NCBI GenBank assembly: GCA_902776685.1
Contig: CACYRB010000020.1
Coordinates: 1-32,926, forward strand
Direction: 5' to 3'
Length of the DNA: 32,926 nt
Source of the DNA: an uncultured Prevotellaceae bacterium
GTDB lineage: Bacteria > Bacteroidota > Bacteroidia > Bacteroidales > Bacteroidaceae
Shown piece by piece: positions 17,501 through 24,632 of the stretch. The translations under genes and the position numbers were made by a program. The notes under the pieces were generated by a model. That model saw nothing but the letters and a program-made list of their open reading frames with translations. It did not search any database and had not been told where the DNA came from. Within the stretch, counting starts at the first letter, position 1; each line of letters starts with the position of its first letter.

Positions 17501-17992
17501 ACCACCGTGTGTGCCGTCGCCACTCTGTGTGTCGTTGATGGTGACGTAACTGATACAGTTTTCTACTACAGCCTTCTGCCAGATACCTGAGATTACACCA
17601 CCGGCCAGTTGACCTTTGGTGGTGATAGTACCGTCCACGATGATGTTTTTAATGGTACCGCCATTTACTCTGCGGAACAGTCCACATTCGCCGTTTTGGC
17701 CGGTACTTTCCATCGTGTAGTTCACGGTGATGGTGTGTCCTTGACCATCGAATGTGCCGCGATAGGCATTGCTCGGTGCACCAATCATCACCAGATCGCT
17801 GACGGTGAAGTCGGCAGTTACTACTGCATTACGGTCTTGCTTTCTGCCATCAGAATTGACGATAGCAGCAAAGTCAGCAAAATCCTGAGCCGTACCAATC
17901 TGGTAAACGCCGTCTACCTGATCGAGTGCCCATGCACTGCTACTTCCAAAAATGATGAAGGAGAGTAGCAAAAAGAATAGATTTTTCTTCAT
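14546..17992 (-). CDS. Large secreted GLUG-repeat surface protein with sorting-type tail
   Basis: A 1148-aa protein with a signal peptide (MKKNLFFLLLSFIIFGSSSAWA). Three beta-helix blocks carry GLUG-type repeats (AYRGTFDGQGHTITVNYT, FTGIFDGQGHRIKNM, PFKGEIDGQFNIVNI). The linkers repeat twice: SGELC/A...LNG/MNGxQSE..NW(F/Y)Q near residues 264 and 592, then HQWSEWGFCSVCDE near 336 and 667. No enzyme domain is visible, so a binding or adhesive role is the simplest reading. The C-terminus has the WNTICLPFALDAD module (about 966) and the tail VYDLQGRKV...GVYVVNGKKVVIK. It resembles the N-terminal two thirds of the GH43-like protein downstream, suggesting duplication and domain swapping. It is the first gene of the group; a -7 box lies at 18064-18071. 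Confidence 0.88.
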   Translation of the reverse strand: MKKNLFFLLLSFIIFGSSSAWALDQVDGVYQIGTAQDFADFAAIVNSDGRKQDRNAVVTADFTVSDLVMIGAPSNAYRGTFDGQGHTITVNYTMESTGQNGECGLFRRVNGGTIKNIIVDGTITTKGQLAGGVISGIWQKAVVENCISYVTINDTQSGDGTHGGIVARISDKSDITIRNCAFLGTINAPERTGSGGILGWPDNASTQVKIENCLMAGTLNLATGSDNDVIVRNTATVTNCYYTDLQGMNNTKNATAATANQLTSGELCFLLNGSQSETNNWFQTIDTDNTPLPIGTSVVYAIGALDCSGSPKGSVTYSNTEGEAERDAHQWSEWGFCSVCDEMQPDFLTIEDGYYLIGNEKEYNWYMVWVNNKGNGHTNVKLTADIDMNGYNFIPLGVDGSKFTGIFDGQGHRIKNMTIDGTKKEQGLFSVCGGGAVIKNLIIDSSCKMNGTGGANVAALIGCINGNTYGETVTIQNVGNEMDMTVTTTNNAGFVARDWSSYLKLVIENCYNTGNIYGGTENGAFTAWTPRVTLTNCWNTGRIEKTGNYDGSKSLARGNQPSFVNSYDLNTANSDNAGQPTGYQESWLASGELAYFMNGNQSENVNWYQKLGDDADAHPYPFGTYVVYANGDVKCDGVTPKEGATVSYSNTEGGNRDDHQWSEWGFCSVCDEIQPDFMTANGDYYEIETPKQLNWFAVYAAKVDNTVNAKIMNDIDVTTEVANFPGIASETNPFKGEIDGQFNIVNIKMDYDRVGVGFVNAAAEGVTIKNLTITGEVKGTQAAGGFIGRSSGNGAATLTNIGNEATVTTTNQNAGGLVGCNFSGELKYTVTNAYNVGTITSGWEAGGLSGWFGNNAEMHNVYNAGTVNGGESFGRGNNIQLNETSYDIATNWPGMYVITNDSPVQVVDGTLTDALADNVWHQALGEGSHPILHKNYDLDETFSHHKFYAHADANISMTRTTAANTWNTICLPFALDADEIATIFGSDAQVAEFDSYDAAADNYSFKSVTEMEAGKAYLVKSSTALSAPVVLTGKALVTEAVANDFFKGDFNPQAVAVGDKIVAANNTTKAVTTAGNIKGFRAFFPSQGGEAKDGTFTVDGESTGIIAIENGELNAIDFNGAVYDLQGRKVSTPKHGVYVVNGKKVVIK

Positions 17993-18063
17993 ACGTTAAA
18001 ATTTTAAGTTGTTAATTTGAATATAATTTTTTGCTTATTGTCGTTTTTGTCAAGATTTGGTTG

Positions 18064-18095
18064 CAAATTTACGCGTTTTTACCTTATATATAAAG
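18064..18095 (-). promoter_or_regulatory. Promoter of the GLUG protein operon
   Basis: CAAATTTA on plus (18064-18071) matches the minus-strand -7 consensus. A weak -33 (AAAG, about 18092-18095) is 20 bp further up. The leader is about 65 nt before the start at 17992. Confidence 0.55.
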
Positions 18096-18506
18096 AATAT
18101 TATAAAAAATATAATGAAAAACAGTGCAATAGAAAGTGCAAAGAGTTGAATATTAGTTCGTTATAGATTATTGCGGTTGAAAAATGTATAATAGTATTAT
18201 TGTGGGATAATCTATTGTTGGGCTTATTTATATTCACTATGTCAATTTTCTGTCAACTATGAAGCAACTAAGGGCGACTTTGGAATAATAGACTTACTGG
18301 GAGAATGAAAAATCCCGATGAAATGGGGATTTTTTAACTTTTTTGGTTACTTACAGCAGGAGAGAGCCATTTGCAAAAGTTGTCAGTCGGATGCTACACA
18401 TGGCATATACAAATAGAACCGCTTAACTGTACGAAATCGGCGCAAAACATGTTAAAAAGGAATATAAATAAATTAGAATTGAACAAAATGCATTTTTTTT
18501 ATGATG
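18096..18506. other. AT-rich divergent intergenic region
   Basis: No gene is supported. A bidirectional hairpin, AAAAATCCC/GGGGATTTTT with an eight-to-nine-nt loop (18308-18336), could terminate transcripts in either direction. A short ORF at 18371-18577 runs through the promoter of the next gene and is not credible. Confidence 0.5.
18308..18336. terminator. Bidirectional terminator-like hairpin
   Basis: AAAAATCCC pairs with GGGATTTTT and is flanked by a T-run on plus and an A-run before the stem, so it can work both ways. No clear transcript feeding it was found. Confidence 0.45.
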
Positions 18507-18533
18507 AAAAAAAGACGAATGTCGTCTTTTTTT
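18507..18533. repeat. Perfect 12-bp inverted repeat abutting a promoter
   Basis: AAAAAAAGACGA and TCGTCTTTTTTT are separated by three bases. It occupies the place where the -33 box of the following promoter should be; see the findings. Confidence 0.75.
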
Positions 18534-18534
18534 G

Positions 18535-18542
18535 TACCTTTG
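18535..18542 (+). promoter_or_regulatory. -7 box of the lipoprotein gene
   Basis: TACCTTTG is an exact TAnnTTTG match about 70 bp upstream of the start codon at 18613. No -33 TTTG is present at the normal distance; that space holds the inverted repeat. Confidence 0.55.
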
Positions 18543-18549
18543 CAACAGT

Positions 18550-18580
18550 TTGTCAATGTTTTTCTTTGACATTGTGACAA
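18550..18580 (+). promoter_or_regulatory. Leader hairpin in the 5' UTR of the lipoprotein gene
   Basis: TTGTCAATGT pairs with ACATTGTGACAA (one bulged T), around a nine-base loop. It begins within a few bases of the predicted transcription start, so it would form a 5'-terminal stem-loop. Confidence 0.55.
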
Positions 18581-18612
18581 CGTGACGGAATAAAGATAAA
18601 GACTTAGGGATT

Positions 18613-20778
18613 ATGAAAAAGCATATTTGGAAATGTTTTCTGTTGGCAGTGTGCCTCTTGGTGGTGTCGTGCTATCGCATTTCTCTCATCGTTCAGCCGT
18701 ATGAAGCGAAGACAAACAGTGTGTTCAACGGCAAGGTGGTGGTGAAACGCGACGGCAGCGTGAACAATAGTTTTGCACAGCAGGTTTATGGACTGTTCGG
18801 CATCTGTGTGCCTACAGGCTGGCAGATCGAGGGTAACATTGTGATGACACAGGTGCCCAAGAGTACGACGGCGCTGAGTGGTGAGTACAAGAGCATCATC
18901 ACGCGTAAGATGAAACTCAGTACAGCTTATACGGACCTGCTCAACCGCGACTATCCGAAGGGAGGCTACACGTGGTTAGGATTTGTGACGGAGCAACCTT
19001 TTGAGAGTATTTTCAATGCGGAGCATGAAGAACAAGAGGTGGATAGCATTTACGTGGAATATGCCATCCGCACGAACGACAAGACGGGGACGTTCTACCT
19101 TGACTATATGACTGGACAGATAAACCAAGACAAGTTGTCGACTCTTGGCACAGCACAGGACGGCTGGAACACGAAGGCCGCCACGTTCAAAGGAGACAAC
19201 ATTGGCAATGTCACTGCAATAGATACACGCATCACGGTGAGCCGTCCCGACCAGACCACCGAGGAGGCTGCCACGGTCTATCCTGAGCAGGAGCCGAAAT
19301 TGCGTCTTGAGCTGATGGAGAACAGTATGCGACCCGGTGCGGCGAGGGCATACAAGGATAGAAAATACGACCAGCTATTCACCCGTACGCGTGGCTGGAA
19401 CGGTGGCGACGGCGTGTTTACTGTTGCTCTGCCTAACGGCGACGTGCTGTGGACGTTCAACGACAGCTTCTACGGCGTAGTGAACAACAGCACGCGAGCG
19501 CGGGGAAGCAACAGTTTTCCGCGAAACAGCATCATGGTGCAGCGAGCCACCGACGGCGTTTTGGGCGAGAGCCCTCGCAGTCAGGTGTGGCTGGCCGACT
19601 ATGTGAACTGGACCGACCCGGCGAAAGACCGCTACTTCCACTGCCGCACACATCTGCGCCATCCTGAGGGCGAGAAGACCGATGCCGAGATTGCCGCCGG
19701 CGACATCGACCAGGGTAAGGTCTATTGGTCGGGCGACGGTACGATTGTTGACGGCAAGCTGCAGCTGTTGTGGTTTGGCACACAGAGCAACGAGCTGCGC
19801 AACCTGGGTACGACCATTGCTACGTATAGCCTTGAGGGTAATGTCCCTGAAGGGTATTACCTGAAAGGCCTGTCCGACTATCTGCCCCACGAAGGCGACT
19901 ACCTGTATCTGGAGAAGGTGTCGCATCAGGTGAACGACAATGTGGTGTCGTATGGCTCGACGCTGTGGGAGGACGAGGACGGTCATCTCTACCTCTACGC
20001 CACCGACGGCTACCGTCCGCTCGTGGCCCGTACTGAGCGTCACGACCTTTACAGCAAGTGGACCTACTACGTGAAAGACAGCCAAGGCACGGGCACATGG
20101 CAGGACGACTATCCGACGAAGGAACAGATGGAACTGTCATCGATTATGCTCGACGACGGTCATCAGGGCAGTATGCCGTGGGTTTTCAAGGAGGGCGACT
20201 ATTACTACCTGACGATGCAGAACCCCTATTTCAGTCGCGAGGTCTACATCTATCGTGCTGAACATCCCTGGGGACCGTTCACTGAGCGCAGGTTGTTGTT
20301 CGTCTTGCCCGATAAGATTGACAAGAAAGGCGACCAGCAGTATCACTGGCTCTATATGGTGAACCTACATCAGACGCTGTCGCGCAACGGCGAGCTGGTG
20401 TTTACGACCAATACCGACCCCGACGATTTCTGGAAAAACTTCAACGACGAGGGTTCGGCCGACTACTACCGCCCTTTCTTCTATCGCGTGTTCAACTGGA
20501 AGAGCCTGTACGGGGAGGATGAGACGACGGACATCGGCAGCGCTCCGCTCATGAAAGGGAATGAATACGTTAATGTTAACAACCATGCGGTTTACGACTT
20601 GCAGGGAAGGAAAGTTGAACCAACGGTCGCTGTCGCGAAGCGGGGAAAGCAAATGTTGAATGTAGAAAAGTTAAACACGCAAACGGGACAAAGCCATTCT
20701 ACTGTTCAACCGTTCAACCTTTCAACCTTAAAGCCTGGCATTTACATCGTGGGCGGAAAGAAAGTCGTGATAAAGTAA
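18613..20778 (+). CDS. Lipoprotein with glycosidase-like propeller region and sorting-type tail
   Basis: A 721-aa protein. The N-terminus MKKHIWKCFLLAVCLLVVSC has a lipobox with Cys20. The next residues (YRIS) lack the acidic surface-export signal usual for Bacteroidota surface lipoproteins. Residues about 25-225 form an N-terminal beta domain (PTGWQIEGNIVMTQVP). Residues about 250-650 look like a five-bladed propeller of the GH43/DUF5005 kind, with RTRGWNGGDGVFTVALPNGD, WTFNDSFYG, YWSGDGTIVDG, SYGSTLWEDEDGHLYLY and HQGSMPWVFKEGDYYYLTM. The family name is from memory and should be searched. The tail starts HAVYDLQGRKVEP and ends KPGIYIVGGKKVVIK, but about 38 residues of low-complexity sequence sit between these halves. 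It likely acts on a glycan at the cell envelope; the substrate is unknown. Confidence 0.8.
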   Translation: MKKHIWKCFLLAVCLLVVSCYRISLIVQPYEAKTNSVFNGKVVVKRDGSVNNSFAQQVYGLFGICVPTGWQIEGNIVMTQVPKSTTALSGEYKSIITRKMKLSTAYTDLLNRDYPKGGYTWLGFVTEQPFESIFNAEHEEQEVDSIYVEYAIRTNDKTGTFYLDYMTGQINQDKLSTLGTAQDGWNTKAATFKGDNIGNVTAIDTRITVSRPDQTTEEAATVYPEQEPKLRLELMENSMRPGAARAYKDRKYDQLFTRTRGWNGGDGVFTVALPNGDVLWTFNDSFYGVVNNSTRARGSNSFPRNSIMVQRATDGVLGESPRSQVWLADYVNWTDPAKDRYFHCRTHLRHPEGEKTDAEIAAGDIDQGKVYWSGDGTIVDGKLQLLWFGTQSNELRNLGTTIATYSLEGNVPEGYYLKGLSDYLPHEGDYLYLEKVSHQVNDNVVSYGSTLWEDEDGHLYLYATDGYRPLVARTERHDLYSKWTYYVKDSQGTGTWQDDYPTKEQMELSSIMLDDGHQGSMPWVFKEGDYYYLTMQNPYFSREVYIYRAEHPWGPFTERRLLFVLPDKIDKKGDQQYHWLYMVNLHQTLSRNGELVFTTNTDPDDFWKNFNDEGSADYYRPFFYRVFNWKSLYGEDETTDIGSAPLMKGNEYVNVNNHAVYDLQGRKVEPTVAVAKRGKQMLNVEKLNTQTGQSHSTVQPFNLSTLKPGIYIVGGKKVVIK

Positions 20779-20805
20779 CTCCACCTACGAGAAAACAACC
20801 TTTCG

Positions 20806-20837
20806 TTTGGCTGACTGATATTTTTTCATTAACTTTG
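20806..20837 (+). promoter_or_regulatory. Promoter of the receiver/ATP-grasp gene
   Basis: TTTG (20806-20809), 20 bp, TAACTTTG (20830-20837): a full match to the Bacteroidota promoter, 28 bp upstream of the start codon at 20866. Confidence 0.75.
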
Positions 20838-20865
20838 CATCTGAATTAGATACAAAGAAAAGCAG

Positions 20866-23800
20866 ATGACAAATAGGAAGGAAAGTGAGAACATTCCACA
20901 GGAATGGAGCAAGTTTTTGTTGAAAGACGTGACGTTCATGAATCTGATGATGCGTCGCATCTTCAACGTGCTCATTGTGGCCAACCCCTACGATGCCTTC
21001 ATGCTCGAGGACGACGGCCGTGTGGAAGAGAAAATCTATAACGAGTATATGCAGCTGGGTCTGCGCTATCCGCCAACGTTCACGCAGGTGAGTACGGAAG
21101 AGGAGGCTGCCGAGGTGCTGAACACCACCAACGTCGACCTCGTCATCTGCATGCCCGGCAATGCCGACAACGACGCCTTCAGCATTGCACGCACCATCAA
21201 GGCACAGTTCCCCGACATCCACTGCGTGGTGCTCACGCCGTTTGCTCACGGACTGACGCGACGCATGGAAGACGAAGACCTGTCAATCTTCGATTATGTT
21301 TTTTGTTGGTTGGGCAACACCAACCTCATTCTTTCCATCATCAAGCTGATAGAAGACAAGATGAACCTGGAGCACGACATCCGCGAAGGCGACGTGCAGA
21401 TGATCTTGCTTGTGGAAGACAGCATCCGTTTCTATTCGTCCATCCTGCCCAACCTCTACAGCTATGTACTGTTGCAGAGTCAGCGGTTTTCCACCGAGGC
21501 CCTGAACCGGCACACCGCCACCCTTCGAATGCGCGGACGGCCTAAGGTGGTGCTGGCTCGCAGCTACGACGAGGCCCTCGACATCTACGAGCGCTATCAG
21601 GACAATATCCTCGGCATCATCAGCGACACGCGTTTCCCCATGCACCGTGCCTATAAACTGTCGGCAGAGAAGGATGCCGAGGCCGGACTGAAGCTGTTTC
21701 GCACCATTAGGGCGCAGAACGAGTATGTGCCTCTCATCATGGAAAGCTCGGAGAGCAGCAACCGCGAGAAGGCAGAGGCCGAGGGCTTCCTGTTTGTCGA
21801 CAAGCAGTCGAAGAAGATGAATATCGACCTGCGCCATCTGCTGGAAGAGCACATGGGCTTCGGCGACTTTGTCTTCCGCGACCCCGAGACACGGGCCGAG
21901 GTGATGCGAGTAAGCAACCTGAAAGAGTTGCAGGACAACATCTTCAACATTCCGAGCGACTCGCTGCTCTTCCACGTCTCGCGCAACCACATCAGCCGTT
22001 GGCTGTCGGCACGTGCCATCTTCCCCGTGTCCGACTTCCTGAAAAACATCACGTGGCACAAGCTGCAAGACCTTGATGCCCACCGCAAGATTATCTTTGA
22101 GGCCATTGTGGCCTACCGCCACATGAAGAATATCGGCGTGGTGGCGGTGTTCGACCGCATGAAGTTCGACCGCTATGCCCACTTTGCCCGCATCGGCGAC
22201 GGCTCGCTCGGCGGAAAAGGACGTGGCCTGGCTTTTCTTGACAACGTGGTGAAGCGCCACCCCGAGTTCAACCAGTTTGAGGGCGTATCGGTGCAGATTC
22301 CGAAGACGGTGGTGCTGTGTACCGATGTCTTCGACCAGTTCATGGAACAGAACAACCTCTACCAGATAGCACTGAGCGATGCACCCGACGAAGAGATACT
22401 GGCTCACTTCCTGCGGGCTCAGCTTCCCGACACACTCATTGCCGACTTCTTCACCTTCTTTGATGCCGTGCGGCGGCCGATAGCCATACGCTCGTCGTCG
22501 TTGCTCGAGGATGCCCACTACCAACCTTTTGCCGGCATCTATGCCACCTATATGATTCCCTGGATTGACGACAAATACAAGATGCTCGAGATGCTGGCCA
22601 AGGCCATCAAGGGCGTCTATGCCTCGGTTTACTATCGCGACTCGAAAGCCTATATGACAGCCACGTCGAACGTGATCGACCAGGAGAAGATGGCTGTCAT
22701 CCTGCAGGAAGTGGTGGGCAACCAGTATGGCGACTATTACTATCCCAACGTGTCCGGAGTGCTGCGCTCGCTGAACTACTATCCCATCGGCGACGAGCAG
22801 GCCGAGGACGGCATTGCCAATCTGGCGCTCGGACTGGGTAAGTATATCGTCGACGGCGGACAGACCTTGCGCGTCTCGCCCCATCATCCGCGACAGGTGT
22901 TGCAGACAAGCGAGATGGAGACGGCCCTGCGCGAGACCCAGACGCGATTCTATGCGCTCGACATGAAGAACACCGAAGGCACATTCTCGGTCGATGACGG
23001 GTTTAACATTGCCAGCCGAAAGGTAAAGGAAGCCGACCGCGACGGGTCGCTGGCGGGCATAGCGTCGACCTACGACCCCATCGACCAGGTCATCCGCGAA
23101 GGACTCTACGAGGGCGGGCGGAAGATTATTTCATTCTGCGGCGTATTGCAACAGAACATGCTGCCGTTGCCCGAGATTCTGCAGATGTCGATGAAATACG
23201 GTGCCGAGGCAATGCGCCGTCCGGTGGAAATAGAATTTGCCTGCAATATCGAACCCGCCGACAAAGGCGCAGGTCCATCGGGCGCAGTGAGCGGGGCATT
23301 CTATCTGTTGCAGATTCGGCCTATCGTCGACGCGCAGCAGATGCTCGACGAGGACGTGGCTGCCATCGACGACAGCCGTTGCCTGTTGCGGTCGCACAAC
23401 TCGCTCGGGCATGGCATTGTCGACGACCTGACCGATGTGGTCTATGTGAAGACCGACGACCAGTTTACCGCACAGTATAATCCCGAGATTGCCCGCGAGA
23501 TAGAAGAGATGAACCGCCGCTTTGTGGAGGAAGGTCGCGGCTATGTGCTGGTGGGGCCGGGTCGTTGGGGCTCGAGCGATCCCTGGCTGGGCATACCGGT
23601 GAAGTGGCCGCACATCTCAGGCGCAAGACTGATTGCGGAGGTGGCGCTGAAAAACTATCGCGTGGACCCGTCGCAGGGCACACACTTCTTCCAGAACCTC
23701 ACGTCGTTCGGCGTGGGCTACTTCACCATCGACAGCAATGTTCATCAGGGTCTGTTCCGCAAAGACGTGCTCGACGCCATGGCGACCGTCAGCGAGACCG

Positions 23801-23889
23801 AGCATGTGCGGCATGTGCGGTTTGACCATCCGGTTAGGATTATGATGGACGGCAAGCGCCAGGAAGGTGTCGTGCTGATGCCAGAGTAA
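20866..23889 (+). CDS. Two-receiver plus PEP synthase-type ATP-grasp protein
   Basis: A 1007-aa protein. Residues about 32-165 look like a degenerate receiver: the phosphoacceptor position after DLVI is Cys/Met instead of Asp. Residues about 178-320 form a second, intact receiver: VED at 183-185, Asp254 in IISDTRFP, Ser/Ser in IMESSE and Lys313. From about 444 comes a PPDK/PEP synthase N-terminal nucleotide-binding domain: GDGSLGGKGRGLAFL (444-458), the AIRSSSLLEDAHYQPFAGIY stretch, and LLQIRPI near 825. The phosphohistidine swivel domain and the PEP/pyruvate barrel of true PEP synthase are absent; a distinct C-terminal domain (LVGPGRWGSSDPW...) takes their place. It is therefore not a complete PEP synthase. 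It may be a signal-controlled phosphotransfer or ATP-dependent enzyme. It is single-gene, with its own promoter. Confidence 0.85.
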   Translation: MTNRKESENIPQEWSKFLLKDVTFMNLMMRRIFNVLIVANPYDAFMLEDDGRVEEKIYNEYMQLGLRYPPTFTQVSTEEEAAEVLNTTNVDLVICMPGNADNDAFSIARTIKAQFPDIHCVVLTPFAHGLTRRMEDEDLSIFDYVFCWLGNTNLILSIIKLIEDKMNLEHDIREGDVQMILLVEDSIRFYSSILPNLYSYVLLQSQRFSTEALNRHTATLRMRGRPKVVLARSYDEALDIYERYQDNILGIISDTRFPMHRAYKLSAEKDAEAGLKLFRTIRAQNEYVPLIMESSESSNREKAEAEGFLFVDKQSKKMNIDLRHLLEEHMGFGDFVFRDPETRAEVMRVSNLKELQDNIFNIPSDSLLFHVSRNHISRWLSARAIFPVSDFLKNITWHKLQDLDAHRKIIFEAIVAYRHMKNIGVVAVFDRMKFDRYAHFARIGDGSLGGKGRGLAFLDNVVKRHPEFNQFEGVSVQIPKTVVLCTDVFDQFMEQNNLYQIALSDAPDEEILAHFLRAQLPDTLIADFFTFFDAVRRPIAIRSSSLLEDAHYQPFAGIYATYMIPWIDDKYKMLEMLAKAIKGVYASVYYRDSKAYMTATSNVIDQEKMAVILQEVVGNQYGDYYYPNVSGVLRSLNYYPIGDEQAEDGIANLALGLGKYIVDGGQTLRVSPHHPRQVLQTSEMETALRETQTRFYALDMKNTEGTFSVDDGFNIASRKVKEADRDGSLAGIASTYDPIDQVIREGLYEGGRKIISFCGVLQQNMLPLPEILQMSMKYGAEAMRRPVEIEFACNIEPADKGAGPSGAVSGAFYLLQIRPIVDAQQMLDEDVAAIDDSRCLLRSHNSLGHGIVDDLTDVVYVKTDDQFTAQYNPEIAREIEEMNRRFVEEGRGYVLVGPGRWGSSDPWLGIPVKWPHISGARLIAEVALKNYRVDPSQGTHFFQNLTSFGVGYFTIDSNVHQGLFRKDVLDAMATVSETEHVRHVRFDHPVRIMMDGKRQEGVVLMPE

Positions 23890-23968
23890 GATTTGTTGCA
23901 GGCTGGGCATTCTCAGTTCTGTGAATAAATCTTAACGTCGTTGCCGAAACATATAGCTCTCGCACTCG

Positions 23969-24003
23969 GAAATGTTAAAACGCCATTTCCTATTTAACAT
24001 TTC
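23969..24003. repeat. GAAATGTTAAA inverted repeat
   Basis: GAAATGTTAAA (23969-23979) and TTTAACATTTC (23993-24003) form a perfect 11-bp stem about 80 bp after the stop of the receiver/ATP-grasp gene. There is no T-tail. Confidence 0.65.
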
Positions 24004-24019
24004 GCTTAGTCCCTCTTAG

Positions 24020-24036
24020 CCCCCTAAATTAGGGGG
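24020..24036. repeat. CCCCCTAA/TTAGGGGG palindrome
   Basis: A 17-bp palindrome centred on a single A, in the convergent 3' region. Confidence 0.7.
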
Positions 24037-24044
24037 GTGGAGGT

Positions 24045-24215
24045 CTTTTCACTCATCACTTTTCACTTTTCACTTCTGAAACATATATGTTTCACCTTCC
24101 AAAAGACCGTCTTTCGCACTCCGAAAGCTTACCTTTCACCACCCGAAAGCTTAGCTTTCGCAACCCGAAACATATATGTTTCAGAAGTGAAAAGTGAAAA
24201 GTGAGGAGTGAAAAG
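24045..24215. repeat. Large inverted repeat, 49-bp arms
   Basis: The left arm (24045-24093) and right arm (24167-24215) are inverted copies with one mismatch. Each arm contains the perfect 16-bp palindrome GAAACATATATGTTTC (24078-24093 and 24167-24182) and a run of (C)TTTTCACTT units. The 73-bp centre has two more palindromes, CGAAAGCTTAGCTTTCG (24144-24160) and a near copy at 24122-24137. It lies between convergent genes and has no ORF. It could be a MITE-like element or a locally formed structure. Confidence 0.85.
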
Positions 24216-24384
24216 TGTGAAAACTATCTGAAAAACAGCGTTTTACAAACAGTCCGTCATGTTCGTCTATCTTCTTCCCTGTGGGCAACCGTCCCACCGG
24301 CAACATTTCGTGCGATTCTCGACGTTAAAATCTCTACCCGAAATTAACATTTTCGTTACTGGACACCAATAATTATAATAACAT

Positions 24385-24430
24385 AAAAAAAGATGATGCC
24401 TGCACAGGTTGTCAGGCATCATCTTCTTTT
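24385..24430 (-). terminator. Terminator after the third small acidic protein gene
   Basis: GATGATGCCTG and CAGGCATCATC form a perfect 11-bp stem, followed by a run of seven T on the minus strand. It lies about 25 bp after the stop codon at 24453. Confidence 0.85.
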
Positions 24431-24452
24431 ATTTGCGAAATATGGTTATTCG

Positions 24453-24620
24453 TTATTCATCCCAGACGTAGCTTTTGGCACCAAATCCGCCGTTGTATTC
24501 TTCGTCGGATGGGGTGACGGTCTGGTCGCCTTGATTCGAATCCAATGTGGTGGAGGCGAGAATCTCGGCGATGTCAGCTGAAACAATCTTTATGTTCGGT
24601 AATATATATTCTTTTTTCAT
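24453..24620 (-). CDS. Small acidic protein, family member 3 (55 aa)
   Basis: ATG at 24620, stop at 24453. It begins MKKEYILPNIKIVSADIAE, continues ILASTTLDSNQGDQTVTPS and ends DEEYNGGFGAKSYVWDE. It starts 12 bp after the stop of the large adhesin-like gene and is followed at once by a strong terminator, so the two genes form a closed two-gene unit. It shares the K-K-x-Y-x-x-P start, the ILAS-x-TL patch and the G-x-G-A-K...VWDE end with the small genes at 9410 and 14302. There is no clear signal peptide and the C-terminal half is acidic. Function is unknown. Confidence 0.78.
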   Translation of the reverse strand: MKKEYILPNIKIVSADIAEILASTTLDSNQGDQTVTPSDEEYNGGFGAKSYVWDE

Positions 24621-24632
24621 AATTCAACAGTT

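Noticed and set aside
21283..22887. Long minus-strand open frame (534 codons) opposite the receiver/ATP-grasp gene
   Set aside because: It is a shadow of a well-supported coding gene: composition is Val/His/Gln-rich, with no family features, RBS or promoter.
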